This document shows, piece by piece, positions 1-6,601 of a stretch of 6,849 nt of DNA. The notes beneath the pieces were generated by a model, which was not told where the DNA came from, ran no database searches, and saw only the letters and a list, made by a program, of their open reading frames with translations. This DNA comes from an uncultured Coriobacteriales bacterium (GTDB lineage: Bacteria > Actinomycetota > Coriobacteriia > Coriobacteriales > UMGS124), in NCBI GenBank assembly GCA_934662525.1, contig CAKUKJ010000126.1:1-6849 (forward strand). Reading direction: 5' to 3'. Each line of letters starts with the position of its first letter. Position 1 is the stretch's first letter. A program made the translations under genes and the position numbers.

Positions 1-1089
1 CCCCACGTCGGCAAGCGCATGGTCAAGAAAACTTCTGGACGAGATCCTTTCATCCGCGAGCCTCGCGTTAACGGCGCCCCAGTCAATCTCGGGCGCCCGG
101 CACTCACCGAGCGGCATAAGGCAGCCAAGGAGCCCCAGCTTGCCCAGGATGTTCAACACGCGGGAGTTCTGGTCGAGGGCGTCGCCCTCGTCAAACCTCC
201 TATAGGCAAGAAAGTCGACCCCCAGATTGGCGGAAAGCGCTATACCGTGGAAGGAGTCGGTCATCACGAGGGAGGCACCGGAGAGCCAGCCGAGGAACTC
301 GGGCACCGCCATTCTGCGCAGAGCCCGGCAACCGGAAATCTCGGCCTCCCCGGCCTCGGGAAGGTAGGCAACGACGGGAAGCCCGGTCTCGCGAGCGGCC
401 TTTCGCACGACATCGGAATAACGCGAAGGCGAGCCTAAGAAATAGCAGAACACATAGGGGCCACCGGCTATGCGCGAAGCGTCGGCAACGGAGAGCCAGG
501 TGTTCCTCGAAACGAGGAAGGTCGGGTCGAGGACCGCGACAGCATCGAGGCCGAGCTCGTTAACTACCAGGTCGCGTCCTTGCTCCTCGCGCACGCCTAT
601 GGCATCGAAACGGGACAAGAGGCTTTTGTATTCGTCGCGAAGCTCAATGGGTATGTCGGGCAAGCCGATGCTCGCTGCATAGGCGATTTTCCGAACGCCG
701 TCAGAGACCCCGTCCAACATATAAACAGGATTGAATACGTTGGGTGCCCAAATCTGGTCGCTACCGCAAACTACAGCGTCAAACCCGTCGCAAATCGCAC
801 GGGCTCCCGCAGGGGTGTACGTCTTGCGCGTCTGTCTCAGCTCGCCGCGCTGGAACCTCCAGGTGTCGAAGCTTGGCCCGAACGGGAACGCGTCGAGGAC
901 TGACTTTATCAGCCCCTTGGGGAACCTCTCTCCGTCAAGTTCGCGCTTCCTATAGTTTACGAAGCTGACGTTGAAACCCATATCACTAAGCACGCGCTGC
1001 ATGGCCCACGACTGGAGGTTGCTCCCGACGTTGCCGTAGTAGTGCCAGGTCAGGATACCGACCTTGGCCTTCCCTTGTGTATTCGTCAA
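1..1089 (-). CDS. Polysaccharide pyruvyl transferase family protein, 3' end cut by the window edge
   Basis: I translated this frame by hand: 363 codons run without a stop from a TTG at 1089 to position 1. The N-terminus reads VGILTWHYYGNVGSNLQSWA, the family's opening beta strand and helix. GSDQIW lies at about residues 109-114 and TDSFHG at about 277-282; both are hallmark motifs of the polysaccharide pyruvyl transferase family (PF04230; CsaB, WcaK/AmsJ-like). The tail EIDWGAVNAR is also typical, and the length is near the family norm, so only a few residues should be missing. Members transfer pyruvate from phosphoenolpyruvate to a sugar as a ketal, in the cytoplasm, giving the polymer negative charge. 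Some capsule-locus members have no proven activity, so the reaction is inferred. It starts 10 nt after the GT4 stop and probably belongs to the same operon. TTG is chosen because an in-frame TGA lies just upstream and a GGAG sits 6 nt before it. Confidence 0.9.
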   Translation of the reverse strand, partial: MTNTQGKAKVGILTWHYYGNVGSNLQSWAMQRVLSDMGFNVSFVNYRKRELDGERFPKGLIKSVLDAFPFGPSFDTWRFQRGELRQTRKTYTPAGARAICDGFDAVVCGSDQIWAPNVFNPVYMLDGVSDGVRKIAYAASIGLPDIPIELRDEYKSLLSRFDAIGVREEQGRDLVVNELGLDAVAVLDPTFLVSRNTWLSVADASRIAGGPYVFCYFLGSPSRYSDVVRKAARETGLPVVAYLPEAGEAEISGCRALRRMAVPEFLGWLSGASLVMTDSFHGIALSANLGVDFLAYRRFDEGDALDQNSRVLNILGKLGLLGCLMPLGECRAPEIDWGAVNARLADERISSRSFLDHALADVG

Positions 1090-1095
1090 ACCAAA

Positions 1096-1099
1096 CTCC
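1096..1099 (-). promoter_or_regulatory. Ribosome binding site that decides the TTG start of the pyruvyl transferase gene
   Basis: Directly after the GT4 stop TAG (1102-1100) the minus strand reads GGAG, then six bases, then TTG ACG AAT. No ATG or GTG lies in frame between the upstream in-frame TGA and the conserved VGILTW start of the protein, so the TTG is the only sensible initiator. The overlap of stop codon and ribosome site suggests translational coupling to the GT4 gene. Confidence 0.65.
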
Positions 1100-2200
1100 C
1101 TACGCGAATTCCTTCAGCACTTCCGTCCAGCTTTCAGCCCAGCGCTCCCGCGAGAACGAATCCTCGACCGTCTGCCTTGCGTTTCGCGAGAGGCGATTCC
1201 TGAGCTCGGTATCGCTCACGAGCCTGCTGACTGCCTGGTATAGGTCGTCGGCTTCAGGCCGCACGAGTATCCCGTTGTGGCCAGAAAGCACGATGTTCGA
1301 CATGCCTCCCACGTCCGTCGCCACCACGGCGCAGCCTGCGGACATGGCCTCGAGCAGCGATAACGATGTACCTTCGGAGGCGATGGACGGCACCAGTGCG
1401 ATGTCGAACCGCCCGTGAAACTCGACGCTCTCCCCCGCGTCATAGCGCGTGAACGCGACGCGCTCCTCGCCATCGAACACACCATGCAGGTCGTCTTCAA
1501 GGGAGCCGCCGCCGGCAATAATCAGCTCCACCTCGGGATGCTCGCGCAGGACCCTCGGCATCACGTCGATGAGCAACCCGCACCCACGGATGGCCTCGAA
1601 CCTTCGCGCAAACACGATGCGCACTTTGCCGTCGCTTTTCCGCACGGGCACAGCCTTCGACGTGTCGGCGAAATTCGGGATATACGTATAAGGCAGCCTG
1701 TTAGCAACGCTCAGCGCGCGCATCCAGTTGACATAGCTAAGGTCCACGCACACCATCCGAGAGACAAGTGCATGGAGGTCGAGTTGCTTTTTCCCCTGAA
1801 AAGCCCGCGCAAGTAACGCCTTCACGCCAGATAGGGGCAAACCTTTGAAGCGTTCGGTGTCCCAATAAATGCCGTGTTGAATGGCAACGGACTTCTTGAA
1901 TGCTGTTCTTGAAATCAACGTGCTCGATCCGAAAATAAGAAGATCGTCGTCAGAACGCCCCACTTCAACAGCCTTTAACTGGAGATCGGCCTTCCAGTTG
2001 ACAGACGCATTGACACCAATCAATTCGACGCCATCAACTATCGACTCTCGATTCATTTTGTCGCAAAAAATTACAGTCGGTCCGATGCCGCAACCCTTAA
2101 GGACTTCGCATAGATTTCTAAGATATGTCTCAACCCCACCTATACAATGACAATCCTTATTGAAGTCATAAAATTGGGGATATATCATTAATGCACGCAT
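1100..2200 (-). CDS. Glycosyltransferase family 4 protein
   Basis: This 366-residue GT-B fold retaining glycosyltransferase transfers a sugar from a nucleotide-sugar donor to the lipid-linked repeat unit at the inner face of the membrane. The N-terminal half (residues 1 to about 175) has IGGVETYLRNL at 20-30 and HGIYWD at 109-114, acceptor-side features. The C-terminal half has VFARRFEAIRG near 196-206, IIAGGG near 227-232, and the EX7E pair E276 and E284 in SEGTSLSLLEAMSAG, followed by VVATDVGG and the NGILV loop. That is the standard family 4 donor site (PF00534-like). The frame stays open upstream to about 2476, but that extension overlaps the GT2 gene. The ATG at 2200 has AAGGA five bases upstream and begins MRALMIYP, a natural first strand. 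It lies 22 nt after the GT2 stop. The 5' part is AT-rich (27-28 of 60 G+C in sampled rows) while the 3' part is GC-rich (37 of 60), so the gene may be a recombinant. Sugar and linkage cannot be read from sequence. Confidence 0.92.
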   Translation of the reverse strand: MRALMIYPQFYDFNKDCHCIGGVETYLRNLCEVLKGCGIGPTVIFCDKMNRESIVDGVELIGVNASVNWKADLQLKAVEVGRSDDDLLIFGSSTLISRTAFKKSVAIQHGIYWDTERFKGLPLSGVKALLARAFQGKKQLDLHALVSRMVCVDLSYVNWMRALSVANRLPYTYIPNFADTSKAVPVRKSDGKVRIVFARRFEAIRGCGLLIDVMPRVLREHPEVELIIAGGGSLEDDLHGVFDGEERVAFTRYDAGESVEFHGRFDIALVPSIASEGTSLSLLEAMSAGCAVVATDVGGMSNIVLSGHNGILVRPEADDLYQAVSRLVSDTELRNRLSRNARQTVEDSFSRERWAESWTEVLKEFA

Positions 2201-2222
2201 ATTAATCCTTCTTATACTGACC

Positions 2223-3278
2223 CTATTTAAATCCGAGGCGTTTGATAAAGCCTTCGAGCTTTCCTCTGAAGCCTGCGCTAATCGCCATCCCCTTAAGCGC
2301 CTCAGATTCCTTTGCCACCAAATGGGCCAAATATCGATTCCCGTTCTTAAGCGCCTTAAAGAGAAGGGCATTGTCTGGACGCAACCGAACGCGACGGTCT
2401 CTTTCGAAAACCCCCTCGTTTTGCATGGCCTCCCGGATTTCGCTAAATACTCTCTTTTTTTCAGTCGTTTCGACATCAGAAAGCTCGCTCATCTTGATGA
2501 GCAAGATATAGATGTTCGTCTCGCCTATACACGCAGCGTCAAGGCATTCCCCACCCCACGACAATGCGAAAGTGTTCAGCCGACGATTGACCTGAACAGC
2601 ATCTATGAGCTGTGAGTCTTTATAACTAGCAGTGGAGGAATTTTCATTGGGCCGATAATAATAAAGAGTCTCAGACAGTTGACAAAGCGAGCTGCTTCTC
2701 TCCACGATGGGAAGCAACTGGAACAAATCCTCACCGTGCATCAATCCTTTAAAACGACCATAGTCGCATTCCGTATCTATGCACTTAGCTCTAAAAGCCT
2801 TGCCCCAAAGGTTATTAAATCGTCCTCTGCAAACATGCTCTTTGACAATCTCATACTGCTCCCCGCAATACAAACCAGCAGGAAGCGCCGAAGTGTCGTC
2901 AGCTGACGAGAAATTCTCTTTGCGCGACGAATGAAACGCGATGATATCGGCTTGCGTCTCGGCAATGGCCCGACTAATCTGTGCCAAGGCATCCGCCTTC
3001 AGGCAATCGTCAGCGTCGAGAAAAACGATATATTCCCCATTAGCATCGAAAAGCCCCCTCCTCCTCGCGAGGAGGGGGCCTTCGTTTTGCCCATGATGCA
3101 CATGAACGTCGTCGCGGTCGAAGGCGAATCGGTCCATGATTTCCGCCGTCTTGTCAGAAGAGCCATCGTCGATAAGCAGAAGCTCATAATCAGTATAAGT
3201 CTGCATTGCGATGGAGTTCAGACACTCTTCGAGGTAACGTTGGGCGTTATAGGCTGGAATAATGACGCTGAATTTCAT
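2223..3278 (-). CDS. Glycosyltransferase family 2 protein
   Basis: A 351-residue GT-A fold inverting glycosyltransferase that adds one sugar to the growing lipid-linked unit in the cytoplasm. It opens with FSVIIPAYNAQRYLEECLNS, has LLLIDDGSSDKT at about 34-44, the NEGPLLARRRGL segment at 65-76, and the metal- and donor-binding FLDADD at 87-91. HGEDLF at 181-186 is the usual family 2 catalytic-region motif. The last ~150 residues are variable, as expected for acceptor recognition. The start is fixed by an ATG overlapping the wzy stop as ATGA, with AGGAAGGG seven bases upstream; the open frame further upstream lies inside wzy. The C-terminus ends RLGFK then TAG, 22 nt before the GT4 gene. Base composition is AT-richer than the flanking genes, except for an all-GC island at codons 67-75 described as a separate hairpin. 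The donor sugar is unknown. Confidence 0.93.
   Translation of the reverse strand: MKFSVIIPAYNAQRYLEECLNSIAMQTYTDYELLLIDDGSSDKTAEIMDRFAFDRDDVHVHHGQNEGPLLARRRGLFDANGEYIVFLDADDCLKADALAQISRAIAETQADIIAFHSSRKENFSSADDTSALPAGLYCGEQYEIVKEHVCRGRFNNLWGKAFRAKCIDTECDYGRFKGLMHGEDLFQLLPIVERSSSLCQLSETLYYYRPNENSSTASYKDSQLIDAVQVNRRLNTFALSWGGECLDAACIGETNIYILLIKMSELSDVETTEKKRVFSEIREAMQNEGVFERDRRVRLRPDNALLFKALKNGNRYLAHLVAKESEALKGMAISAGFRGKLEGFIKRLGFK
3049..3079 (-). other. Terminator-like GC hairpin inside the GT2 coding sequence
   Basis: On the coding strand GCCCCCTCCT (3079-3070) and AGGAGGGGGC (3062-3053) pair perfectly over 10 bp around a 7-base loop, and TTTT (3052-3049) follows at once. This has the shape of an intrinsic terminator or a strong pause/attenuation hairpin, but with a short T run. 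It encodes the conserved G-P-L-L-A-R-R-R-G-L segment, so part of the base choice is imposed by the protein. The right arm also carries three AGG arginine codons and an internal Shine-Dalgarno-like run. Function is not shown. Confidence 0.4.
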
Positions 3279-4576
3279 AGACGAACCCTTCCTGCAATTT
3301 GCGCGGAATTGTCTCGCGAAGCAGCGCCGAACACGAAATTGGACAAAAGCCCGGCAACAGACAAAGAGCAGACGAGGAGCCAATCGGCGCCATCGATATC
3401 CTCAGTAAGAAAGAAAATGCAACAGAGCAACATGAAGAACGCCCGGTAAGGTCTCGTTCTATCTTTTGCCCCTGTTGTAACAATTTTTTTTGCAAGCACG
3501 AAAAGAGCCGAAAGGAAAAGAGCTAGACCCACAACACCAGTGCGGTAAAGGATGCCAAGATAGGTCGAATGCGATCCGACGGGGACCGCACTACCAAATT
3601 GAGCTACCGTATCTTTAATTCCGCAACCAAACACAGGAGAGGAGTCCATCACATGAGCAAATGTGTATTCGTATAGCGACCGTCTTGTGTCGGTGCTACC
3701 CTGCCTACTGCCCAGCAACTCCTCAACGGTCGCCACAATCTCACTGTGGTAGAGGACAACAAAAGTTACAGCCACAATGAATGCAAAAAATAACTTCGTA
3801 TTCCGCGAAAGTTTGCCATCTCCGCGAAGTTCGTTTATGTACAGGATGGCCGCAAACGTCGACGCAACTCCGAACAGGATTCCAGTTCTCGAAGAGCACG
3901 CCACAACCGGAATGAGGGCAAGAATACAGTACCCGTACGCAAGACCAGAGAAGCGGCAATTCACTACCGTCCTCAGCGAGACAGGGAAAAGGATGAAATA
4001 AGCAGCTGCAACAAGGGTCGAATATTCAAGAAAACAATGGAAGCGCGTAGATCGCTCACCATTAATCCAGTCCACGCCTGAAAGGGTTCTAGCATCCCAA
4101 GGAAGGCTCAATACGATGCCGGAATAGTAGGTAAGGGAAAGCACAACAAGAAGGACAATGTTTAAAAATGCAATCTTCGAAACTATGCTGCAATCAATCT
4201 GGGCCTGTCGGAAAAATGAATATAGAAGAACGGCAATCATCCAAATTGCCCATTTATTAAATGCCGCAAAAACTCTACTCTGCTCCGCTTGGGAAGAGTT
4301 AAGAAGAATAGAAAGAAGATAGACAAACAGGAAGCAGAAAAGAAGGCCTTCAACAAGCCCGAAAGTCAGGCTCATCATCCCATGTCTTCCAAATTTGACA
4401 GCTAAAACGATGACAAGGAAGGCGAATAAAGCCAACTGAATGGCTTTGGGGCACAATGCTACCGGAAACACAGCAAAAGGCATGTAGGCAAGCCAAGTCA
4501 AATCTTTTGACCGCCGATTGTCCCCCGTAGCTAGATTAGCGTTTTTGCCTACGCTCGTTTGATTGGTTAAATTCAT
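3275..4576 (-). CDS. Wzy-like polysaccharide polymerase / O-antigen ligase family membrane protein
   Basis: A 433-residue, very hydrophobic protein with about ten to twelve membrane segments; clear ones lie near residues 28-60, 74-92, 109-122, 133-155, 183-201, 211-228, 232-247, 261-276, 345-363 and 378-391. SRTG at 229-232 begins a membrane segment, and the long outer loop carries SPVFGCG at 313-319 and GSHSTYLGILYRTG at 334-347, the pattern of the O-antigen ligase/polymerase family (Wzy_C, PF04932). Given the locus, its likely job is to polymerise flipped lipid-linked repeat units on the outer face of the membrane; the ligase role is the alternative. ATG at 4576 follows the pssE stop by one base, and its own stop overlaps the GT2 start. 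It is the AT-richest gene here (21 of 60 G+C in 4141-4200), and composition changes abruptly at its 5' end. Such polymerases are usually specific to one polymer structure, so this fits an exchangeable cassette. It contains an A8 run (3491-3484). Confidence 0.85.
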   Translation of the reverse strand: MNLTNQTSVGKNANLATGDNRRSKDLTWLAYMPFAVFPVALCPKAIQLALFAFLVIVLAVKFGRHGMMSLTFGLVEGLLFCFLFVYLLSILLNSSQAEQSRVFAAFNKWAIWMIAVLLYSFFRQAQIDCSIVSKIAFLNIVLLVVLSLTYYSGIVLSLPWDARTLSGVDWINGERSTRFHCFLEYSTLVAAAYFILFPVSLRTVVNCRFSGLAYGYCILALIPVVACSSRTGILFGVASTFAAILYINELRGDGKLSRNTKLFFAFIVAVTFVVLYHSEIVATVEELLGSRQGSTDTRRSLYEYTFAHVMDSSPVFGCGIKDTVAQFGSAVPVGSHSTYLGILYRTGVVGLALFLSALFVLAKKIVTTGAKDRTRPYRAFFMLLCCIFFLTEDIDGADWLLVCSLSVAGLLSNFVFGAASRDNSAQIAGRVRL

Positions 4577-4577
4577 T

Positions 4578-5063
4578 TTACAGCTCTGATATCATCCATC
4601 GCAGCTCCTCGCAGAACTCCGCGTTGTGGCTCTTGAACTCGACGCCGCGCGACAGCCCGCGGGCGCGCTCTATTGCTTGCGGCAAATCCGCCACGTCGTA
4701 CACGGGCACGATGCCGCCCTGCCGCTCCGCGACGATGCGCACGAAGTCGGCCTGGTGGTCGTTGACGTGCTCTCCCAGGTCACCCCGGCGCGGCACCACC
4801 ACCGGCACCTTGCCCGCGGCCATCGCCTCGATGAAGCTCGACGGCCCGCCGTGCGTGATCACCACGTCGGCGTCGGCCACCATCTCCTTCATCCTCTTGA
4901 ACGGCACGAACTTCGAGTGCTCGCAGTGCTCCGGCTCATAGGTGCAGTAGCCGGTCTGCACGAAGACAGGCTCAGTTATCGTCCCGTCCGCCTTCAGCTC
5001 GTCAACTGCCCTCACCAGGCGGTCGAACTGCTGCTCGTGGGTGCCCACAGTCACGAAAATCAT
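4578..5063 (-). CDS. pssE: PssE/Cps14G-like glycosyltransferase, catalytic (donor-binding) subunit
   Basis: A 161-residue protein matching the C-terminal half of a GT28-type enzyme, the counterpart of Alg13. It starts MIFVTVGTHEQQFDRL (residues 1-16), has VQTGY at 35-39, the nucleotide-sugar site THGGPSSFIEAMAAGKVPVVVPR at 70-92, and GEHVNDHQ at 97-104. Family knowledge: PssE/Cps14G-type proteins bind the UDP-sugar and work only with a PssD/Cps14F-type partner, adding the second sugar to the lipid-linked first one; in pneumococcal type 14 this is a beta-1,4-galactose. The partner is the gene just upstream. The frame is open to 5093, but that start lies inside pssD; ATG at 5063 has GGAGG eight bases before it and is preferred. 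The sequence is GC-rich (43 of 60 in 4801-4860). The stop is one base before wzy. Confidence 0.93.
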   Translation of the reverse strand: MIFVTVGTHEQQFDRLVRAVDELKADGTITEPVFVQTGYCTYEPEHCEHSKFVPFKRMKEMVADADVVITHGGPSSFIEAMAAGKVPVVVPRRGDLGEHVNDHQADFVRIVAERQGGIVPVYDVADLPQAIERARGLSRGVEFKSHNAEFCEELRWMISEL

Positions 5064-5071
5064 CAATTCAA

Positions 5072-5076
5072 CCTCC
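5072..5076 (-). promoter_or_regulatory. Strong ribosome binding site setting the pssE start
   Basis: GGAGG follows the pssD stop TAG (5079-5077) immediately and lies eight bases before the ATG at 5063. It is the best Shine-Dalgarno match in the window, and it rules out the longer in-frame start at 5093, which would add ten residues before the conserved MIFVTVGT start. Confidence 0.75.
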
Positions 5077-5544
5077 CTAGAAGATCGAGCCAAGGTCCAC
5101 GGCGTGCTTGTAGACCTGCAATTGCTCGGGCCACTGCACCACGAACAGGTCGGCGATTCCGTTGAGCATCCGCCCCGTCATGGTCGGCTTGTCCACACGG
5201 TCGAACACCTCGACGTAGACACACTTCGCGCCGAGCATCTTGCCTATCAGGAAGAACGGCACGGCAACCGCAGCTCCCGAGCTGATGATCAAGTCGGGGC
5301 GCTCGCGGCGCAGCACCTTCCAGGCCAGCGCCGTGTTCTTGACGAGGTTGGGTATGTTCCTGTTCGTCGGGTAGTGGCAGTGGTAGAAGCGCTCGCCCTC
5401 AAGCAGCGAGTTGGCGTCCTCCTTGTCGAACGTCACCCAGAACCTGTCGGCCGCCTGCTCCCAAATCGGCTTGAGCAGCCACATGTGCGTCAGATGCCCA
5501 CCGCTGGAGCTGGGGATGCAGATTTTGGCGGTGGAGACGTCCAT
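5077..5544 (-). CDS. pssD: PssD/Cps14F-like glycosyltransferase, membrane/acceptor subunit
   Basis: A 155-residue Alg14-like protein, the N-terminal half of a split GT28 enzyme. Motifs in order: ICIPSSSGGHLTH (8-20), PDLIISSGAAVAVPFF (83-98) leading into a hydrophobic stretch FLIGKMLGAKCVYVE, VDKPTMTGR (117-125), and the C-terminal IADLFVVQWPEQL with GSIF at the very end. These are characteristic of PssD/Cps14F, and the length is normal for it. The known role is to bind and anchor the partner PssE at the membrane and to hold the lipid-linked acceptor; the two subunits together make one active transferase. The ATG overlaps the stop of the priming transferase (TGATG) with GGGAG seven bases upstream, so translation is probably coupled. 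pssE follows after 13 bases. Confidence 0.93.
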   Translation of the reverse strand: MDVSTAKICIPSSSGGHLTHMWLLKPIWEQAADRFWVTFDKEDANSLLEGERFYHCHYPTNRNIPNLVKNTALAWKVLRRERPDLIISSGAAVAVPFFLIGKMLGAKCVYVEVFDRVDKPTMTGRMLNGIADLFVVQWPEQLQVYKHAVDLGSIF

Positions 5545-6317
5545 CAGTAGGCTCCCTTACCGCTCAGCATCGACTTCACGGTCCCGAAGAGTAGACCGAG
5601 GTCGTATGCGGGCGAGCACTTCTCCACGTACGCCAAGTCAGCCTCCACCATGCCCTCGAAGGTCGAGTCGCTGCGGTCCCCGGCCTGCCACGGCCCGCCG
5701 CACCCGCACTTCACGCGCAGACGCTGCTTGGCGCGCTCGTCGTACTGCACGACCTCCTTGGGAAGCCCCGGGCGCGGCCCTATCAAGCTCATATCACCAA
5801 GAAACACGTTGATGAGCTGTGGCAGCTCATCTATGGAATGCTTGCGTATGAAGGTTCCCAGCCCAGGGATGATGCGAGGGTCGTCCTTGATTTTGAAAAG
5901 GGGGCCGTCGGCCTCGTTCCTGTCGGCCAAATCCTTCAGCATCTCGTCGGCGTGGGGCACCATGGAGCGGAACTTATACATGCGGAACAGCCTGTACGTG
6001 CCGTCCTTCCTCAAACGGCCCACGCGCAGCTGTGAATAAAGCGGTCCCGCCCCGGGAGACTTGATGCAGATGGCCGCCGACAGAATGACGCCAGGCACAA
6101 AGAGTACCACGAGCGCCGCGCCAGAGGCCGCTATGTCGAACGCGCGCTTCACGAACCGGTACGCATAGCGCGAAAGCTCCGGCCTCACGCCCGAGTCCAC
6201 CCCGCGCAGCATCGCCGCCGCCTCATCGTTGGTCAGGTCGGTATAGGACCAGCTCTCGGAGCCCGGCGGCATGTCGGCGCACTCGCCCACAACAGCCCCG
6301 CCGAAAGCCGGGTTCAT
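5544..6317 (-). CDS. Undecaprenyl-phosphate sugar phosphotransferase (bacterial sugar transferase family)
   Basis: The initiating enzyme: a monotopic phosphoglycosyl transferase (PF02397) that moves a sugar phosphate from a UDP-sugar to undecaprenyl phosphate. Numbering from the GTG at 6335, a ~60-residue soluble N-terminus precedes KRAFDIAASGAALVVLFVPG, a single re-entrant membrane helix (about 66-90). Then come YKFRSM (120-125), the D169-E170 catalytic dyad in KHSIDELPQL, LIGPRPG (184-190), WQAGDRSD (216-223) and the C-terminal LSGKGAY. It lacks the extra membrane helices of full-length WbaP. The usual KPGxTGxWQ segment is replaced by KCGCGGPWQ. Two starts are possible: GTG at 6335 (GGTGG four bases upstream) or ATG at 6317 (GAGG five bases upstream). 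I prefer the ATG; the difference is six residues with no conserved content. It is the first gene of the operon, as expected for the priming step. Whether it uses glucose, galactose or another sugar is not readable. Confidence 0.94.
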   Translation of the reverse strand: MNPAFGGAVVGECADMPPGSESWSYTDLTNDEAAAMLRGVDSGVRPELSRYAYRFVKRAFDIAASGAALVVLFVPGVILSAAICIKSPGAGPLYSQLRVGRLRKDGTYRLFRMYKFRSMVPHADEMLKDLADRNEADGPLFKIKDDPRIIPGLGTFIRKHSIDELPQLINVFLGDMSLIGPRPGLPKEVVQYDERAKQRLRVKCGCGGPWQAGDRSDSTFEGMVEADLAYVEKCSPAYDLGLLFGTVKSMLSGKGAY

Positions 6318-6364
6318 GACGTCCTCATTGGACACTAAGCCACCGCCAAGCGAGAAATAGAAGC

Positions 6365-6393
6365 GCTATAATTCATCCCAGAGACGCTGCAAA
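6365..6393 (-). promoter_or_regulatory. Candidate sigma-70-type promoter for the operon
   Basis: On the minus strand TTTGCA (6393-6388; 4 of 6 to TTGACA) and TATAGC (6370-6365; 4 of 6 to TATAAT) are 17 bases apart. Transcription would begin near 6358, giving a leader of roughly 20-40 bases before the 6335 or 6317 start. The match is moderate, and a promoter further upstream could equally drive the operon. Confidence 0.35.
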
Positions 6394-6427
6394 ACACCCC
6401 GAAACGGCACTCCCCGCCGGAGCGGTT

Positions 6428-6460
6428 CGTACCGGGGAAAATACGTACCGTTTTCGTACC
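6428..6460 (-). repeat. Three direct GGTACG repeats upstream of the candidate promoter
   Basis: The minus strand carries GGTACG at 6460-6455, 6449-6444 and 6433-6428; two copies continue as GGTACGAA. Spacing is 11 and 16 bases, about one and one and a half helical turns. A related GGTACC lies at 6519-6524. The array sits about 35 bases upstream of the proposed -35 box, where an activator or repressor could bind. No binding protein is known from the window. Confidence 0.5.
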
Positions 6461-6562
6461 AGCGCCGTTTTCCGCAATCCCCAAACGAAGCCCTGACCAG
6501 CCGATGAGCGTTCTGTAAGGTACCCCGTCGTTGTTGGCCTTGCTTGACAACCGGCCATTCTT

Positions 6563-6574
6563 AAAAGGCCTTTT
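6563..6574. repeat. Perfect 12-base palindrome in the leader
   Basis: AAAAGGCCTTTT reads the same on both strands and lies in the middle of the leader. It could be an operator half of a larger site or chance; it has no loop, so it is not a good hairpin terminator. Confidence 0.35.
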
Positions 6575-6601
6575 CAATTCGGTTGCCTTATCAACACTCT
6601 C

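Noticed and set aside
19..438. Plus-strand 139-codon open frame opposite the pyruvyl transferase gene
   Set aside because: The opposite strand encodes the TDSFHG motif region of a clear family, and the plus-strand product has no recognisable features.
4626..5550. Long plus-strand open frames opposite pssD and pssE
   Set aside because: They are antisense shadows of GC-rich genes, rich in R, H and A, with no domain, while the minus-strand products have clear family motifs.
6338..6350. GGCGGTGGCTTAG on the minus strand, resembling the enterobacterial ops element (GGCGGTAG)
   Set aside because: It differs from the core and sits next to the start codon. RfaH/ops control belongs to Gammaproteobacteria, whereas this DNA looks Gram-positive, so chance is more likely.
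6367..6372. Perfect TATAAT on the plus strand
   Set aside because: No -35 match lies 16-18 bases upstream, and there is no plus-strand gene downstream; it overlaps the reverse of the minus-strand -10 candidate.
6544..6549. Perfect TTGACA on the plus strand
   Set aside because: No -10 hexamer occurs 16-18 bases downstream, and no plus-strand gene follows.
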